A stretch of 64,000 bases of DNA from Phycomyces nitens (Eukaryota; Mucoromycota; Mucoromycetes; Mucorales; Phycomycetaceae). Shown here one piece after another: positions 46,591-59,031 of the stretch. The number at the start of each line of letters is the position of its first letter. Position 1 is the first letter of the stretch. The notes beneath the pieces are model-generated. The model had not been told where the DNA came from. It worked only from the letters and a program-made list of their open reading frames with translations, and did not search any database. The position numbers and the translations under genes are program-made. The stretch spans positions 682,001-746,000 of the forward strand of contig JAHRBC010000001.1 of assembly GCA_022702545.1 (NCBI GenBank), given 5' to 3'.

Positions 46591-48179
46591 TAAATATAAG
46601 CCATCTTTCCACAGCCCCAGCCTGATGCACGCAAGATTGCTATTAATATCTGAAATATTCGATAAAATGCATATGCATACTTGTATATATTTTTAAGTGC
46701 TCTACAATCACAAATCAGTAAAACCAGAAAGAATTGGCATATTTGTTGAATGCACATACTTTTCATTTAGCCTTTTTTTTTGTAGAGCATAACCTTTAAT
46801 AACATGCAGTAAATATTACTAAAAGCCATATATATATATATATATTGGTTTGATATATCAATACCAATTACAAATCAATCAAAATCCCAGAGTATTGTTG
46901 ATCAAGGTAATTAGCACCACAAAACAAACTTGAGCTATCTCTTAATCTACATCAAGACAAATCTCATGATCACCTACAAGGCTTTACTTTGATACCTGTG
47001 TGTATAAACAAGGAGAACAGACAGCTACTAGTGGAATTGTACTTGTGGAAAATAAAAAAAATATACATATTTGAAAGGGCTTGTTGATAAAGCTCTGTGC
47101 GCAAGTTAAAGTTTGGCTGATTCTATAAAAAGAAAATTGTAAAGTTCTAGAACTAGAATGAGATTTCGCTACGTTTGACTTGCAAAAAGCTCCTACTCGT
47201 GTTTGATAATGTATAATTCAATAGGAAAAATTCGAAAAAAGAAAAGAAAATTGGTTTCTGACTAAAAAGTCATAATCCTTGATAACAATCCCATTACATC
47301 CCACTTTCTTTATAAGCAAATGATAAATATATCAGTGATAAAGCCGTAAAGGGGACGTCTTGGTCCTAAACCTGTCTATCTAATTGTAGCAATAATGTTT
47401 GATAAAATTAAGATTATAATCAAAACTTGTAGTAAATACACCATAATACATTAAGCATTATTCTCTATTCAACTTGAAAATTGTTCTTCAACTAAAGCAA
47501 AAAGAGAGTTTGGTATAGTTGACCGATTTTTAAAATATAAAATTGAAATGAGATGTATCTTTCAAGTGGTTTATTTGTAGATTTTATTTTGTTTAACCGG
47601 ATATCATGGTTTATAGAACATAGTAGCCACCAGTTCCAACAGATAATATATATATAAAAATATGGCATGTAAGCTTATTTAAAAGCTCATGTCGCATTAT
47701 ATTTGTACAAACGCATCAAAAGTGAGCATTTAAATGTTCTTTTCTTTACAGGATCTAAATAAAAGATATTTGTGTATTTTGGTATCCATATATATATCGA
47801 TCAAAAGATGATAAAAGAGAAATAGAGGTAAAATTAAACCTTTTTTTATAAGCGAGGTTTCAACAAGTTGAAAGTTTTGATATCAATACTAAGTACTCAA
47901 CTTAGCCTACCACCTATATGAGACCTATCTGGAATGAAGTCCGGGGGAATACGTCAACACTTTAATTACAAACTTAACCCGTAAGCATAAAAAGGATCGG
48001 TTGCGTTGGGTTCGAGTTGGGATCAGCTTTTGTATTGAGGATTAAAGTAGAAGTTACGTTCATATTAGCTCATATTTGTGGTAAAATATAATTATTCTAA
48101 CTCATATAAGATTATTAATACTAGAAATATAGATCAATATAGACATACTCTTACAACTGAGAAACATGGAAAGGGTTTT
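46591..48179. other. AT-rich intergenic region
   Basis: No supported gene. There are TA microsatellites near 46830 and 47650. This region marks the change from single-copy genes to the repeat-rich part of the window. Confidence 0.5.
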
Positions 48180-48960
48180 GTAGTTGGATAGGGGTTATTT
48201 CTGGGTCGGTGGTCTTGGTCCTCTGTCATTTTTTGAAGGAGTCTTTGACCAAAATGTCTATACCAACTGTTTGTCAAAGTTCTTTAATAAATCTTATTAA
48301 AAATTAAATCAAGAATATTAATCCATGTTCACATTAAAAGAAGATGAAACCAGCTGCTATACTAGCTCATATACAGCATGGTGGAAGATTCCTTTAGAGA
48401 TTTAGTAATGCAACTCCTGATGTTGCGTTTTAGGGTATTAAATTAATAAAAAATAGTAATGGAAATATAGACAGTAAGTACTTTGAGACTGTATATAAGC
48501 TTGTCTTTATTAAGATACAAAATGTGCCGCTCTTTATATACTCTTTCAATGTGCTGTTGCACAAGATCTTGGACTTCCTGATATGTAGGGTCTTTCACCA
48601 CATTAAGATATTAGATGGAGTAAGCTTCTGAGCTCAACATCCATGTTACTATTATTCTGATGCATTGCTATACTTCGTCTATTGTACCTTATTATCTCAG
48701 CTAATCTGTACCTATAGCTTATGTATATGTAAAATATACATTGATAAGGCTGGATCACCACATCTGACCATCCCAAAGTCCCAATCTTAACTCAATTGAG
48801 CATGTTTAGGATGCTCTAAATTCCAAATTTCAATATAAGAAAAAGTCTATCGACAGTTTTAATAACCTCAAGAACTGTGCTTTTTAGGAGTGTGAGCAAC
48901 TAGACCCTATATTTTTATATACTCTTGTTGCAAGTATGCCTGACAAAATTGAACCCGTAA
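48180..48960 (+). pseudogene. Tc1-like transposase relic split by a solo LTR
   Basis: 48210-48420 parallels 33340-33560 of the intact transposase (TTTCTGGGTCGGTGGTCTTGG, then GAAGATGAAACCAGCTGCTATACTAGCTC). After the LTR insertion, 48763-48960 resumes with the SPNLNSIEHV-type end of the DDE domain. Stops and indels throughout make it dead. Confidence 0.75.
48421..48762 (-). repeat. solo LTR (family LTR-B), inserted in a Tc1 relic
   Basis: 342 bp, starting TGTTGCGTTTTAGGG and ending GGATCACCACA. It is the reverse complement of 62958-63305 with few differences. The flanks CCTGA and TCTGA form a near-perfect 5-bp target duplication, and the transposase sequence resumes on the other side, so the insertion point is clear. 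No internal region remains. Confidence 0.85.
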
Positions 48961-49221
48961 TAGTAGCTTATTGTGACACAGCTATATATTCATCTCTTTG
49001 TTTTGGTTTTTCATTAGAATATATAAATATTCTCTTAAGTACCAAAGAAAAGTTTCAATACACTTGGTTGACTTGCTTATAAGATATTAAAAAACCATGG
49101 CCATTATTTCTTTTCTGTCAACTAATATAGACAATAGCATCAATAGCCTTCAAGTTTGCATAGTGATCAGGAGAATTGTCAATGGAAATTACATATGCTG
49201 AGTAGACCATATATTGGAGTG

Positions 49222-49495
49222 TGTGGTATATACACCACAGTTGAGGGAAACACAGACTCCACAACCGATCTCCGGTTACTACTTGCTAATGACCCTGGAA
49301 ATTTAACATCTCAGTAGTTACAAAACCAGGCACATATACACTTCACACCGCTACAGTAATCCCCAACCATTACACAAGGAGACTTGAATAACAATATATA
49401 AGCAATCATAATATTAGTTCTTCAATAACGAACACTCGCAGTATTCTTATTTACCTTTCAAGATACTAACAACCCTTATACCTCAATATCAACGG
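49222..49495 (-). repeat. solo LTR (family LTR-A)
   Basis: 274 bp, TGTGGTATATACACCACAG to TACCTCA, closely matching the reverse complement of the chromovirus LTRs. No clear target duplication is seen. Confidence 0.85.
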
Positions 49496-49509
49496 AAATA
49501 CCCTGAAAA

Positions 49510-51502
49510 TATAGTGAGATAACAAAAGTTTATTTCCCAATGAGCAAGAATAGTCTACAAAACTTATTAATTAACTTGATAAATGCCATTTGATTTATTA
49601 AGTAAAAGGTTTGCCTTTCGATTATCACAAGTCTCCCAGTATTTATATCAGAAACAATGGGTCGTTATCTATCCAAGTCTACAGCTTACGGAACTGTTTC
49701 TCAATTATATATATATATTGTCAAGCTAGCGGAAAACCATGACTGTCAAGAGTATAACAGTAGAAAACAGTTGCCAATTGATAATAGTGTATTATATTAG
49801 CCCCAACTAAGTGAGACACGGACTCTACAGTTGAATTATGGTCATTACTTGCTAATGACACTAGCAGGCTAACACCTTTAAAAAAGCTACACACAAACTA
49901 GACATACACATTATACTACTAAAGTCATAGCCAACCATTACATAATATGGAATTTGATTACAATGGAATACGAACAATAACATATAAATAGTCATGGTAT
50001 TCTTTCTTAACAATGTGATAGTAAAGTATATGTATTTATTAAATAATAATAACAATTAAATTAATTCCAAATAAACATAATCCTTGCGGCTGTTCCAGGT
50101 CCTCCATACGTGCTTCATATCTTTCTCTTGCGTGTTGAAATCTGCTGCAACAAAAAAAAAAGAGAAATAATAAAATAATAAAAAATACATACCCAACGTT
50201 TAGCCAGACACGCCAAGGATACGACACCGAATGGATCAGCTCACTCGATGAAGGGCCTATCTAAAGCCTCCCACATTTCCCCCAATCTAAACCCACTAAT
50301 CTACCTCCGACCACTCCCAAACCGAAACCTGGAAACCGGGACACCACCAGAGCTCAGTCAGGATCCTCGACACCACTCCTACGATCCCGTTGGCTTGAAC
50401 CTCGTGTCTAGAGCAAAAAAAGAGAAGAAGCTGTGATTGTGTTTGGGGAATGACAACTGGAATGATGCTTACCGATTATGAGCCCAGTAGACACCTGAGG
50501 GTCTTTGTTACAATTCCACACAGGCACCTAAAGGACTGGCTAGCTGTATGATGCACATAGAAAGAAGTCAAAATAGATGTTAGTGTATTTGTACGTCAAA
50601 AATAATAATAGTGAATGTGAAAGGTAGAAGCAGATTTTTTCCACGCAAGAGAAAGAGTATGGCAGCCGGCTGATAATTTTGTATTGTCTATAGGTGATTA
50701 GAGAAAAAAAAGTTAACATTCTGTTCAAGATGAATACCAATGAGCTCTTGACATTACCCCATCTTGTTTTTTGTCATCTTCTTTAAAGGCTGGGAATATG
50801 AGTCGCCTATTCAAAAAAAGTAGTGGAAAAGAAGCTCAGTTTAGTTTTGTGCACCAAAGAGACATAATCAAGCTGGCTTTAACAAGATGACGCTCATTGC
50901 ATTAGGTACTTACATGAGAGATGTGGTAAAACGCGTAAAAGAGAGAAACAAAACAATCAAAACCCAAGGGTCTGTAAAATACTCTCACACCCCAAGAGAT
51001 GACATCATAGCATGCATGCCAAATATGTAACTCTCTATCACTGTGAGAGATTTTTCTACACAAAATAAATAGCTGCCTTATTGACTGCTATTAGTATCGA
51101 AAATTATCACTATTAACTTTGATATGTCTTATTACCTTTAATCTCATACTATAGCCAATAAAATACCATAATCTATATATACTTTGATTAGAACATATAA
51201 TGGTGGACCACTTTGACAATTTAGGATCAAATTATCAGCCTAAGGGCTATTTTACAAGGTATTTTGAATATAATTCCAAGACTTGTTTTCCTTGTAATTA
51301 GTTATTATTTAAAATTAACTCTCTCAAAGATTGGGCTTGGACATATAGGACTGGGAATAATCTAATTCGATAAAGATCAATTTTGGGTTTATAGAGGCAA
51401 TGAGATACTGTATACAAATACTAGTGTATTTATTAAAGAAATATATCTTGAATAATGAGAAATGTATTAAGACGATTCAAGCTTGTAAAATACATTATTC
51501 TG
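49510..51502. repeat. segmental duplication unit, copy 1 (contains R gene 1)
   Basis: 49510-49870 matches 58435-58552 plus 59032-59280, and 49870-51502 matches 59280-60910, with a shorter match to 52990-54600. It includes a diverged LTR-A remnant (about 49810-50038), R gene 1 and its 5' region up to the LTR at 51503. The three copies establish this as a duplicated block, not a single transposon: no common terminal repeats were found. Confidence 0.8.
50039..50865 (-). CDS. R-family gene, copy 1: seven-exon gene for a 142-residue unknown protein
   Basis: Same structure as copy 2 at 53189. Predicted start MSLW (copy 2: MPLW), predicted end FGINLIVIII. Against copy 2 I count five synonymous changes (in Pro, Thr and Leu codons) and three amino-acid changes (P2S, R129G, R135I), with all insertions and deletions confined to introns. 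That pattern argues for a real protein under constraint. An ACGCGT sits about 66 nt upstream of the start (50931-50936). Function unknown. Confidence 0.7.
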
Positions 51503-51783
51503 TGAGGTATATGGTTTGTTAGTATCTTTCAAGGGAAATAAGAATACTGTGAGAGTGTTCTTTATTAAAGAAAGAATAATATGATAGTTTATATACTTAT
51601 TATTCTAGTTCAATTATACTCTAGTCTCTATTGTGTAATTGTTGGTTATCACTGCTGTGGTGTGGAGTATATATTTCATGAGTGTAACTATTGAGATGTT
51701 CACTTGCAATAGTCACTAGCAAAGAGTAACCAAATATTGGTTTTGGAGTTTGTAGTTCACTCGACTGTAGTGTACATACCACA
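51503..51783 (+). repeat. LTR-A copy between R gene 1 and Q gene A
   Basis: 281 bp, starting TGAGGTATATGG and ending CATACCACA, in the same orientation as 2836-3122. It lies in the shared 5' region of the two divergent genes, 638 bp from one start and 644 bp from the other. Confidence 0.85.
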
Positions 51784-52360
51784 ATTGGTCTTGACCAGCG
51801 TGAATATATATTAAAAACTGATTTTGTCATTAGAAATACCCATCAGTTAGTTGCTAATAATGTGCTTTAAATTCCTGTATATATGTTTGACATATAATTC
51901 TAAGACGCTTCATATATGACTTTTTACTTTTAGAAATTAAATAATGCCTTTAATTCATTAAAATACGGCTGTTCTATTTATATGGCTTATATATTATTGT
52001 TGAGTAATATTGATGCCAATTGTGCTTAAATGACTTGGATTATCAACCGATCAAATCACCCTAGCAGTGCTTTAATTGTTAAGCATAGAGATCTCTCAAA
52101 TTATGCATCAGAATACATAATATTCCGTGATTTATTGAAAATATTCTAACTGGTCGGTCAAAATTATCGAGTCATATACTTACAGTTGTATATCTTTTGT
52201 TATACTTCTACGGGAACTCAATAGCTCTAAATTTTACAAGCCTAGGTATTACTGTATATGATGTATAATAATTGCATGAAATAGAATAATCCCGAGACAA
52301 GATACTCTATCTAAATATACGATACTTTGTCTCAATCTATTCACAGTCACCAAAATATCC

Positions 52361-52368
52361 TATATAAA
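52361..52368 (+). promoter_or_regulatory. TATA box of Q gene A
   Basis: CCTATATAAAC, with TATATAAA 66 nt upstream of the ATG. The same CCTATATAA(A/G)C element occurs at the matching place before all four Q copies (near 55985, 57635 and 63827 for the others), together with an upstream CACAGTCA(C/T)CAAA block. Confidence 0.6.
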
Positions 52369-52426
52369 CAATCAACCATGTTGACTATTGCTCTTTATTC
52401 TTCTATCTGCCAACAATTATTTTATC

Positions 52427-52750
52427 ATGTTCGGCCAAACCTTTTCAGCTCAATCTTCGTCTACAATTTCTACAAGACCTGTAATACCATCCAAGAGATC
52501 CAGATCGGATTCGTTAATAGGTAAGATATAGTATAACTAACTCGAAAATAACTTGAACTTATTTTAAAAAATAATCTTAGAACCAAACAATCTTTCTGTC
52601 TTAACCACGGGGGACTCGGAAATGGATTACGAGTATGATGATCTTCATGCCAATGACGAAGATGAAGATGACATTGAAATCCTCTTGGATCCTTCGGATC
52701 TCGATCTTCAAGATCAATTCATTTTTGAAATCTGTAATATTATTACATAA
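52427..52750 (+). CDS. Q-family gene, copy A: two-exon gene for an 87-residue acidic protein
   Basis: Exon 1 52427-52520 (94 nt), intron 52521-52580 (GTAAGA...TTAG), exon 2 52581-52750 (170 nt). The protein starts MFGQTFSAQSSST and has a Ser/Thr-rich N-terminus. Then comes a basic patch PSKRSRSD that could be a nuclear signal, a strongly acidic centre (DYEYDDLHANDEDEDD), and a conserved end with DPSDLDLQ and FEICNI. No transmembrane segment. The composition resembles a nuclear acidic-activator type protein, but that is inference; no family is recognised. This copy alone has an extra upstream ATG at 52378. Confidence 0.7.
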
Positions 52751-52936
52751 ATCTATAAAATAAACTAATGATATTACTATCTTTTACTATTGTTTTAAGT
52801 GATCTTGCATTTACATTAATCAAATAATATAAGACTCAATTTATAAGCCTTTATTTTTCATCATTTTTTTCAACCAATATTAATTTGTCAATATCTTAAT
52901 ATCCTGCTGGGTGATAAAACTCTGTTGTATTATGTA

Positions 52937-53188
52937 TGCGGTATACACACCACAATTGAGCGAAACACAGACTCCACAACCGATCTCTGGCTATAACTTG
53001 TTAATAAAACTAGCAAGTTTAACACATTTAAAAAAACTACACAAAAACTAGACATACACATTATACTACTAAAGTCATAGCCAACCATTAAATAATATGG
53101 AATTTGATTACAATGGAATACGAACAATAACATATAAATAGTCATGGTATTCTTTCTTAACAATATAATAGTAAAGTATATGTATTTA
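52937..53188 (-). repeat. diverged LTR-A remnant forming the 3' flank of R gene 2
   Basis: It begins TGCGGTATACACACCACAATTGAG, clearly LTR-A, then diverges while keeping blocks such as ATAGCCAACCATT and GGTATTCTTTCTT. It ends at the R gene stop codon, so the 3' UTR of the R gene derives from LTR-like sequence. The same remnant flanks copies 1 and 3. Confidence 0.65.
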
Positions 53189-54015
53189 TTAAATAATAAT
53201 AACAATTAAATTCCTTCCAAACAAACATAATCTTTGTGGCTGTTCCAGGTCCTCCATACGTGCTTCATATCTTTCTCTTGCGTGTTGAAATCTGCTGCAA
53301 CAAAAAAGAAAGAGAAATAATAAAAATAAAATAAAAAATACATACCCAACGTTTAGCCAGACACGCCAAGGATACGACACCGAATGGATCAGCTCACTCG
53401 ATGAAGGGCCTATCTAAAGCCTCCCACATTTCCCCCAATCTAAACCCACTAATCTACCTCCGACCACTCCCAAACCGAAACCTGGAAACCGGGACACCAC
53501 CAGAGCTCAGTCAGGATCCTCGACACCACTCCTACGATCCCGTTGGCTTGAACCTCGTGTCTAGAGCAAAAAAGAGAAGAAGCTGTGATTGTGTTTGGGG
53601 AATGACAATTGGAGTGATGCTTACCGATTATGAGCCCAGTAGACACCTGAGGGTCTTAGTTACAATTCCACACAGGCACCTAAAGGACTGGCTGGCTGTA
53701 TGATGCACATAGAAAGAAGTCAAAATAGATGTTAGTGTATTTGGGTGTCAAAAAAAATAATAGTGAATGTGAAAGGTAGAAGCAGATTTTTCCACGCAAG
53801 AGAAAGAGTATGGCAGCTGGCTGATAATTTTGTATTGTCTATAGGTGATTAGAGAAAAAAAAGTTAACATTCTGTTCAAGATGATTACCAATGAGCTCTT
53901 GACATTACCCCATCTTGTTTTTTGTCATCTTCTTTAAAGGCTGGGAATATGAGTCGCCTATTTAAAAAAGTAGTGGAAAAGAAGCTCAGTTTAGTTTTGT
54001 GCACCAAAGAGGCAT
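53189..54015 (-). CDS. R-family gene, copy 2: seven-exon gene for a 142-residue unknown protein
   Basis: Exons 54015-54005, 53957-53909, 53838-53796, 53695-53647, 53560-53458, 53413-53346 and 53294-53189, summing to 429 nt (142 codons plus TAA). The six introns are 47, 70, 100, 86, 44 and 51 nt, all GT-AG, several with strong pyrimidine tracts before AG. The protein begins MPLWRLIFPAFKEDDKK and has a short hydrophobic run (AAILFLL, 28-34) and a CxC (41-43). A Trp-rich middle (ELWWCPGFQ, VWEWSE, YPWRVWLNVG) is followed by a charged helix (RFQHARERYEARMEDLEQPQ, 109-128) and a hydrophobic end. No signal peptide and no family recognised. An ACGCGT motif lies at 54081-54086. Confidence 0.72.
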
Positions 54016-54689
54016 AATCAAGCTGGCTTTAACAAGATGACGCTCATTGCATTAGGTACTTACATGAGAGATGTGGTAAAACGCGTAAAAGAGAGAAACA
54101 AAACAATCAAACCCCAAGGGTCTGTAAAATACTCTCACACCCCAAGAGATGACATCATAGCATGCATGCCAAATATGTAACTCTCTATCACTGTGAGAGA
54201 TTTTGCCAGACAAAATAAATAGCTGCCTTATTGACTGCTATTAATATTGAAAATTATCATTATTAACTCTGCTATGTCTTATTACCTTTAATCTCATACT
54301 ATAGCCAACAAAATAGCATAATCTATATATACTTTGATTAGAACATATAATGGTGGACCACTTTGACAAATTAGGATCAAATTATCTGCCTAAAGGCCAT
54401 TTTACAAGGTATTTTAAATATAATTCCAAAATCTGTTTTCCTTGTAATTAGTTATTATTTAAAGTTGGCTCTCCCATAGATGGTGCTTTGACGGGAAATA
54501 CTGGGAAGAATTTTACTAGATAAAGATCAATCTTGTATATGTAAATGCGATGAGATACTATATACAAATACTAGAATATGTATTAAAGAAGTATATCTTG
54601 AATATTATAGACTTTATTTACGATGACTCTAGCTTACAAAATAAATTATTTTGAACTTGTTATTTTCTAAATATTTACAGATATTAGTA

Positions 54690-55070
54690 AGAGGAATCTG
54701 ATATTTGCCTAACTTAAAAAATAAATTCTATGATTGATAAAAGTGTAGAAAAACAATTATGACAAAAGAATACATATTTGGAGAACAGCAAGCCTCTAAC
54801 TTTTCAAACATGTATACAATGGTGGGTAAAAGCTTACAAAATATTTCCACTTTTACTCATGTTTACATAATAATCGATACCTTATATCTATATTTGCCCA
54901 TTCATCTCAGTATTTAGAAGCTGGTTTAACATTTTATGTACATAATACAGCAAAATGTTATTACCCAGCAATATATTAAAATATTGGCAAATTAATATTG
55001 GCTGAAAAAAATGATAAAAAAATGGTTTATGAATTAAGTCTTATATCATTTGATTATGTAAATTCAAGAT
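54690..55070. other. AT-rich stretch, nothing recognised
   Basis: It lies between R unit 2 and a solo LTR. No coding or repeat match was noticed. Confidence 0.4.
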
Positions 55071-55544
55071 TGTCACGCGGTGTGTTGTCTTTAGTGTGAA
55101 AATGTCCAGGAGAAGGAAAGATAATATAATAGTAGATTTGACGAAGAGAGATCAAGAAGAGAAAGAGAAAGAGATGAATAATTGAGAGTGAGAGAGAAGA
55201 TAAAGAGTAGTTCGAGAGAGAGAGGGAGATAACTGTCTAATACGGATCCAACAATTCGTAGCTTAGCAAGCAAATAGAATTGTTCTTCAGGAAAGGGGTA
55301 TTTTGACAGGGAGTCAAATAGAAAGTAATTGTCGGTTCAAAGTTTTTTTTTTTTAATGAATCACTTGTAAGTATTTATACGTTTGTCATTTGGAAGAATT
55401 GTGGAGAGACGTGAGAAAGAAGAGTGTGGCGAGACAGATGAGAAAAGAAAGTGAGGTGAAAGAAGTAAATGATGAGGTGAGTAGGAAGGGAACGGCACGG
55501 CTTAGACGGACAGAAGACGAAGAGAACCAAAACACAGCGTGACA
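55071..55544. repeat. solo LTR or LTR-like element (family LTR-C) with 4-bp target duplication
   Basis: 474 bp, from TGTCACGCGGTGT to ACACAGCGTGACA, with inverted ends of about 8 bp (TGTCACGC). It is flanked by AGAT at 55067-55070 and 55545-55548. The reverse-orientation partner lies at 58553-59031. The interior is purine-rich on this strand and has no frame. Confidence 0.8.
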
Positions 55545-55599
55545 AGATCACTTAAAACAATAGTAAAAGATAGTAATATTATTAGTTTATTTTATGGAT

Positions 55600-55923
55600 T
55601 TATGTAATAATATTACAGATTTCAAAAATAAATTGATCTTGAAGATCGAGATCCGAAGGATCCAAGAGGATTTCAATATCATCTTCATCTTCGTCATTGG
55701 TATGAAGATCATCATACTCGTAATCCATTTCCGAGTCCCCAGTTGTTACTAAAGGATGATTGCTTGGTTCTAAGATTATTTTGTAAAATAAGTTCAAGTT
55801 ATTTTCGAGTTAGTTATACTATATCTTACCTATTAACGAATCCGATCTGGATCTCTTGCATGGTATGACAGGTCTTGTAGAAATTGTGGACAAAGATTGA
55901 GCTGAAAAGGTTTGGCCGAGCAT
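55600..55923 (-). CDS. Q-family gene, copy B
   Basis: Exon 1 55923-55830 (94 nt), 60-nt intron 55829-55770, exon 2 55769-55600 (170 nt): exactly the structure of copy A, 87 residues. It starts MLGQTFSAQSLST, and the rest matches copy A except for a few replacements (PSNHPLVTT for PNNLSVLTT, DLHTND for DLHAND). The promoter block and TATA element are conserved upstream, and an LTR-A lies further upstream at 56563. Function unknown. Confidence 0.7.
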
Positions 55924-56562
55924 GATGTTAATATTGTTGGCAGAGAGAAGAATAAAGAGCAATAATCAAAATGGTTGATTGTTTATATAGGATATTTTGG
56001 TGACTGTGAATAGATTGAGACAAAGTATTGTATATTTAGATAGAGTGTCTTGTCTCGGGATTATTCTGTTTCATGCAATTATTTTACATAATATACAGCG
56101 ATACCTAGGCTTGTAAAATTTAGAGCTACTGAGTCCCCGTAGAAGTATAATAAAAGATATACAACTGTAAGTATATGACTTGATAATTTTGACCGACCAG
56201 TTAGAACATTGTCAATGAATCACAGAATATTAGGTATTATGATGCATAATTAGAGAGATGTCTATGCTAAACAATTAAGACACTGCTAGGGTGATTTGAT
56301 CGGTGATAATCCAAGTCGTTTAAACACAATTGGCATCAATATTACTCACCAATAATATATAAGCCATATAAATAGAATAACCATATCTTAATGAATTAAA
56401 AGCATTATTTAATTCCAAAAATAAAGTCATATATGAAGCGTCTTGGTATTCTATGTCAAACATATATACTGGAATTTAAAGCACATTATTAGCATTGAAC
56501 TGATGGGTAACTCTAATAACAAAATCAGTTTTTAATCTATTGCTCCGCTGGTCAAGAACAAT

Positions 56563-56799
56563 TGTGGTATACACACTACAGTTGAGTGGACTACAAAATC
56601 CACAAACAATATCTGGTTACTCTTTGCTAACGATCATGGCAATTTAACATCTCAATAGGTATACCCCAGACATATACACTTCACACCACAGCAGTGATAA
56701 CCAACAATTACACAATAGAGACTAGAGTATAGTTGAACTAGAATAATAAGTATACAAACCATCATAATATTGGTTCTTCAATAAATAACACTCTCACAC
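56563..56799 (-). repeat. LTR-A copy, truncated, upstream of Q gene B
   Basis: It begins TGTGGTATACACACTACAG and runs to ACACTCTCAC near 56799, where homology ends about 40 bp short of the full LTR. Its position relative to the Q gene is the same as for copy A, which shows the LTR and gene were duplicated together. Confidence 0.8.
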
Positions 56800-57250
56800 T
56801 ATCTATAAGTTGCCAATCCCAAATTATCACACTATGCTTTATAGAACTATAGAAAATACTTATAAGAATAAAAGACATGCTTTTATATAAAAGTAGTGTA
56901 CTAACATATTAGCTGTATATATCAGAGCACTTTATAATAAGATAGGTTATTTCTATTTTTAGTTGTGCATACATACAAATCGACACTGTATTTTAACATT
57001 GGCCTATTTATCTCAGAATATGACAGATTTTTATTTATATTTTTACCTAATACAGTGTATGTATTTTTTTGATTTACCAGCAAAGTATTAAGAGGCAGCA
57101 GAACTAATGCTTTTCTTATAAAACTTGTCAAAGGAAAATTTATAAAATAATTATTATATTGTCGGATAATATAAATACATAATTAATTGGACTGATAGCA
57201 AAAAAAAATATGGATATTATAAGTGCACATTTTTTATTTGCATAACAGAA
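56800..57250. other. AT-rich stretch, nothing recognised
   Basis: A 69-codon minus frame (56922-57131) has no signature and is probably chance. Confidence 0.4.
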
Positions 57251-57573
57251 TTATGATATCGAAATTTTGCAAATTTCAAAAAGGTATTGTGCTTCGGGTT
57301 CCAGTTCAGAAGGATCCATGATGATCTTAATATCATCATCTTCGTCTTTGGCGCAAAGTTTATTATAATCAAAATCCGTATCCGATGCATGTGGTGTGGG
57401 AATAGGAAAGCTAGACGACTCTAAGATATTTTTATAAGGGATTAAAATTATTTTTTGAGGTTATTATTTTATATTTTACCTGTCAAAGAATCTGATTTTG
57501 CTTTCTTACAAGGGACAATTGGTCTTGTAGAGGTTTTTGAAGATGCTTTTTCAGAGAGGATTTGGCCGAACAT
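57251..57573 (-). CDS. Q-family gene, copy C (diverged paralogue)
   Basis: Exon 1 57573-57480 (94 nt), 59-nt intron, exon 2 57420-57251 (170 nt); 87 residues again. It starts MFGQILSEKASSKTSTRPIV and keeps the basic patch (PCKKAKSDSLT), the acidic part (KDEDDDIKI), DPSELEPE and FEICKI, although roughly half of the residues differ from copy A. That exon lengths and frame survive at this divergence is the best evidence that the family encodes a selected protein. The TATA element CCTATATAAGC is conserved upstream. Confidence 0.7.
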
Positions 57574-58430
57574 TGTGAGTGAGTAGTTGGCAGAAAGAAG
57601 AGTAAAGAGTAAAAAGAAAAATGGTAACCGGCTTATATAGGATACTTTGATGACTGTGAATACATTGAGCTAAAATATGACATATTCACATAGAGTGTCT
57701 TGTATCGGAAGTATTCTGTTTCATGCAATAATTTTCCAACGTATATTTGTTTTATGGAATATATGCCAATATATGCGTCATTAGAATGTTTATGGAGCCA
57801 TTGTGTTTTCATTGGAGTGAAATAAAAGATCTAAGAATCTAAGCATATGGCTTGATAATTTGGATCGATCAGGTAAAATCTTGTTAATAAATCACGGGAT
57901 ATGATGTATTATGATGAATCACTAGAAAGATTGCTCGGGTAGTTTAATTTATTGACAATCTGAGCCGGTTAAACACCATCAGTGCCAATGTCATTCGATA
58001 ATAATATAAAAACTATATAAAAACATATAAATAAAATAGCCGTATATTAATGAATTAAAGGCATTTATATTCAAAATGCAAAAAGTTACATATAAGACGG
58101 CTTGACATGCTATGTCAGGTATTTATATAGAAAGTTCAATTGCATAGTTAGCACTGAACTAATAATCAATTCTAATAAAACTTTTATAATCGGTTTTAAA
58201 TCTATTGCCACTTTGACAATAGCTATTATTTAACTCGTATTTCTATTTTGTAAAAAATGTTTTCCATTATTCGTTTGCTGCGACTTTTTATAAAGGACAA
58301 ACTCATACCAATAATTATAGTGCTTAACAGAAAATACAAAGTATAGATCCAATACTAAATCCTTCTTTCTTCTTTTCAAAGACTTTTCTTTTTGAGCCAT
58401 ACCATGTCTCAATATATTAACAGAAAGGCC
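57574..58430. other. 5' region of Q gene C and unassigned AT-rich sequence
   Basis: 57600-58200 aligns loosely with the 600 bp upstream of copies A, B and D, including the TATA region and a block around AATGAATTAAAGGCATT. No gene is supported in 58200-58430. Confidence 0.5.
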
Positions 58431-58552
58431 CCAAAAATAGGGTGAGATAACAAAAGTTTATCTCTCAATGAGCAAGAATAATCTACAAAACTTATCAATG
58501 AACTCGATAAATGACATTTGGCTTATTAAATAAAATGTTTGTCTTTCGATTA

Positions 58553-59031
58553 TGTCACGCTGTGTTTTGGTTCTCTTCGTCTTCTGTCCGTCTAAGCCGT
58601 GCCGTTCCCTTCCTACTCACCTCATCGTTTACTTTCTTCACCTCATTTTCTTTTCTCGTCTGTCTCGCCACACTCTTCTTTCTCACATCTCTCCACAATT
58701 CTTCGAAATAATAAACGTATAAATACTTACAAGTGATTCATTAAATAAAGAATAACTCTTAACTTTTAACCCACAATTACTTTCTATCTGACTCCCTGTC
58801 AAAATACCCCTTTCCTGAAGAGCGATTCTATTTGCTTGCTAAGCTACGAATTGTTGGATCCCGTATTAGACAGTTATCTCTCTCTCTCTCCCGAACTACT
58901 CTTTCTTGTTTCTCTCTCAATTATTCATCTTTTTCTCCTTCTCTTCTCGATCTTTCTTCGTCAAATCTACCATTGTATTATCTTTCTTTCTCCTGGACAT
59001 TTTCACACTAAAGACATCACACCGCGTGACA
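58553..59031. repeat. solo LTR or LTR-like element (family LTR-C), second copy
   Basis: 479 bp, inverted relative to 55071-55544, flanked by ATTA at 58549-58552 and 59032-59035. The uninterrupted target is preserved in duplication copy 1 near 49625 (CGATTATCACAAG), which proves insertion after the duplication. Confidence 0.85.
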
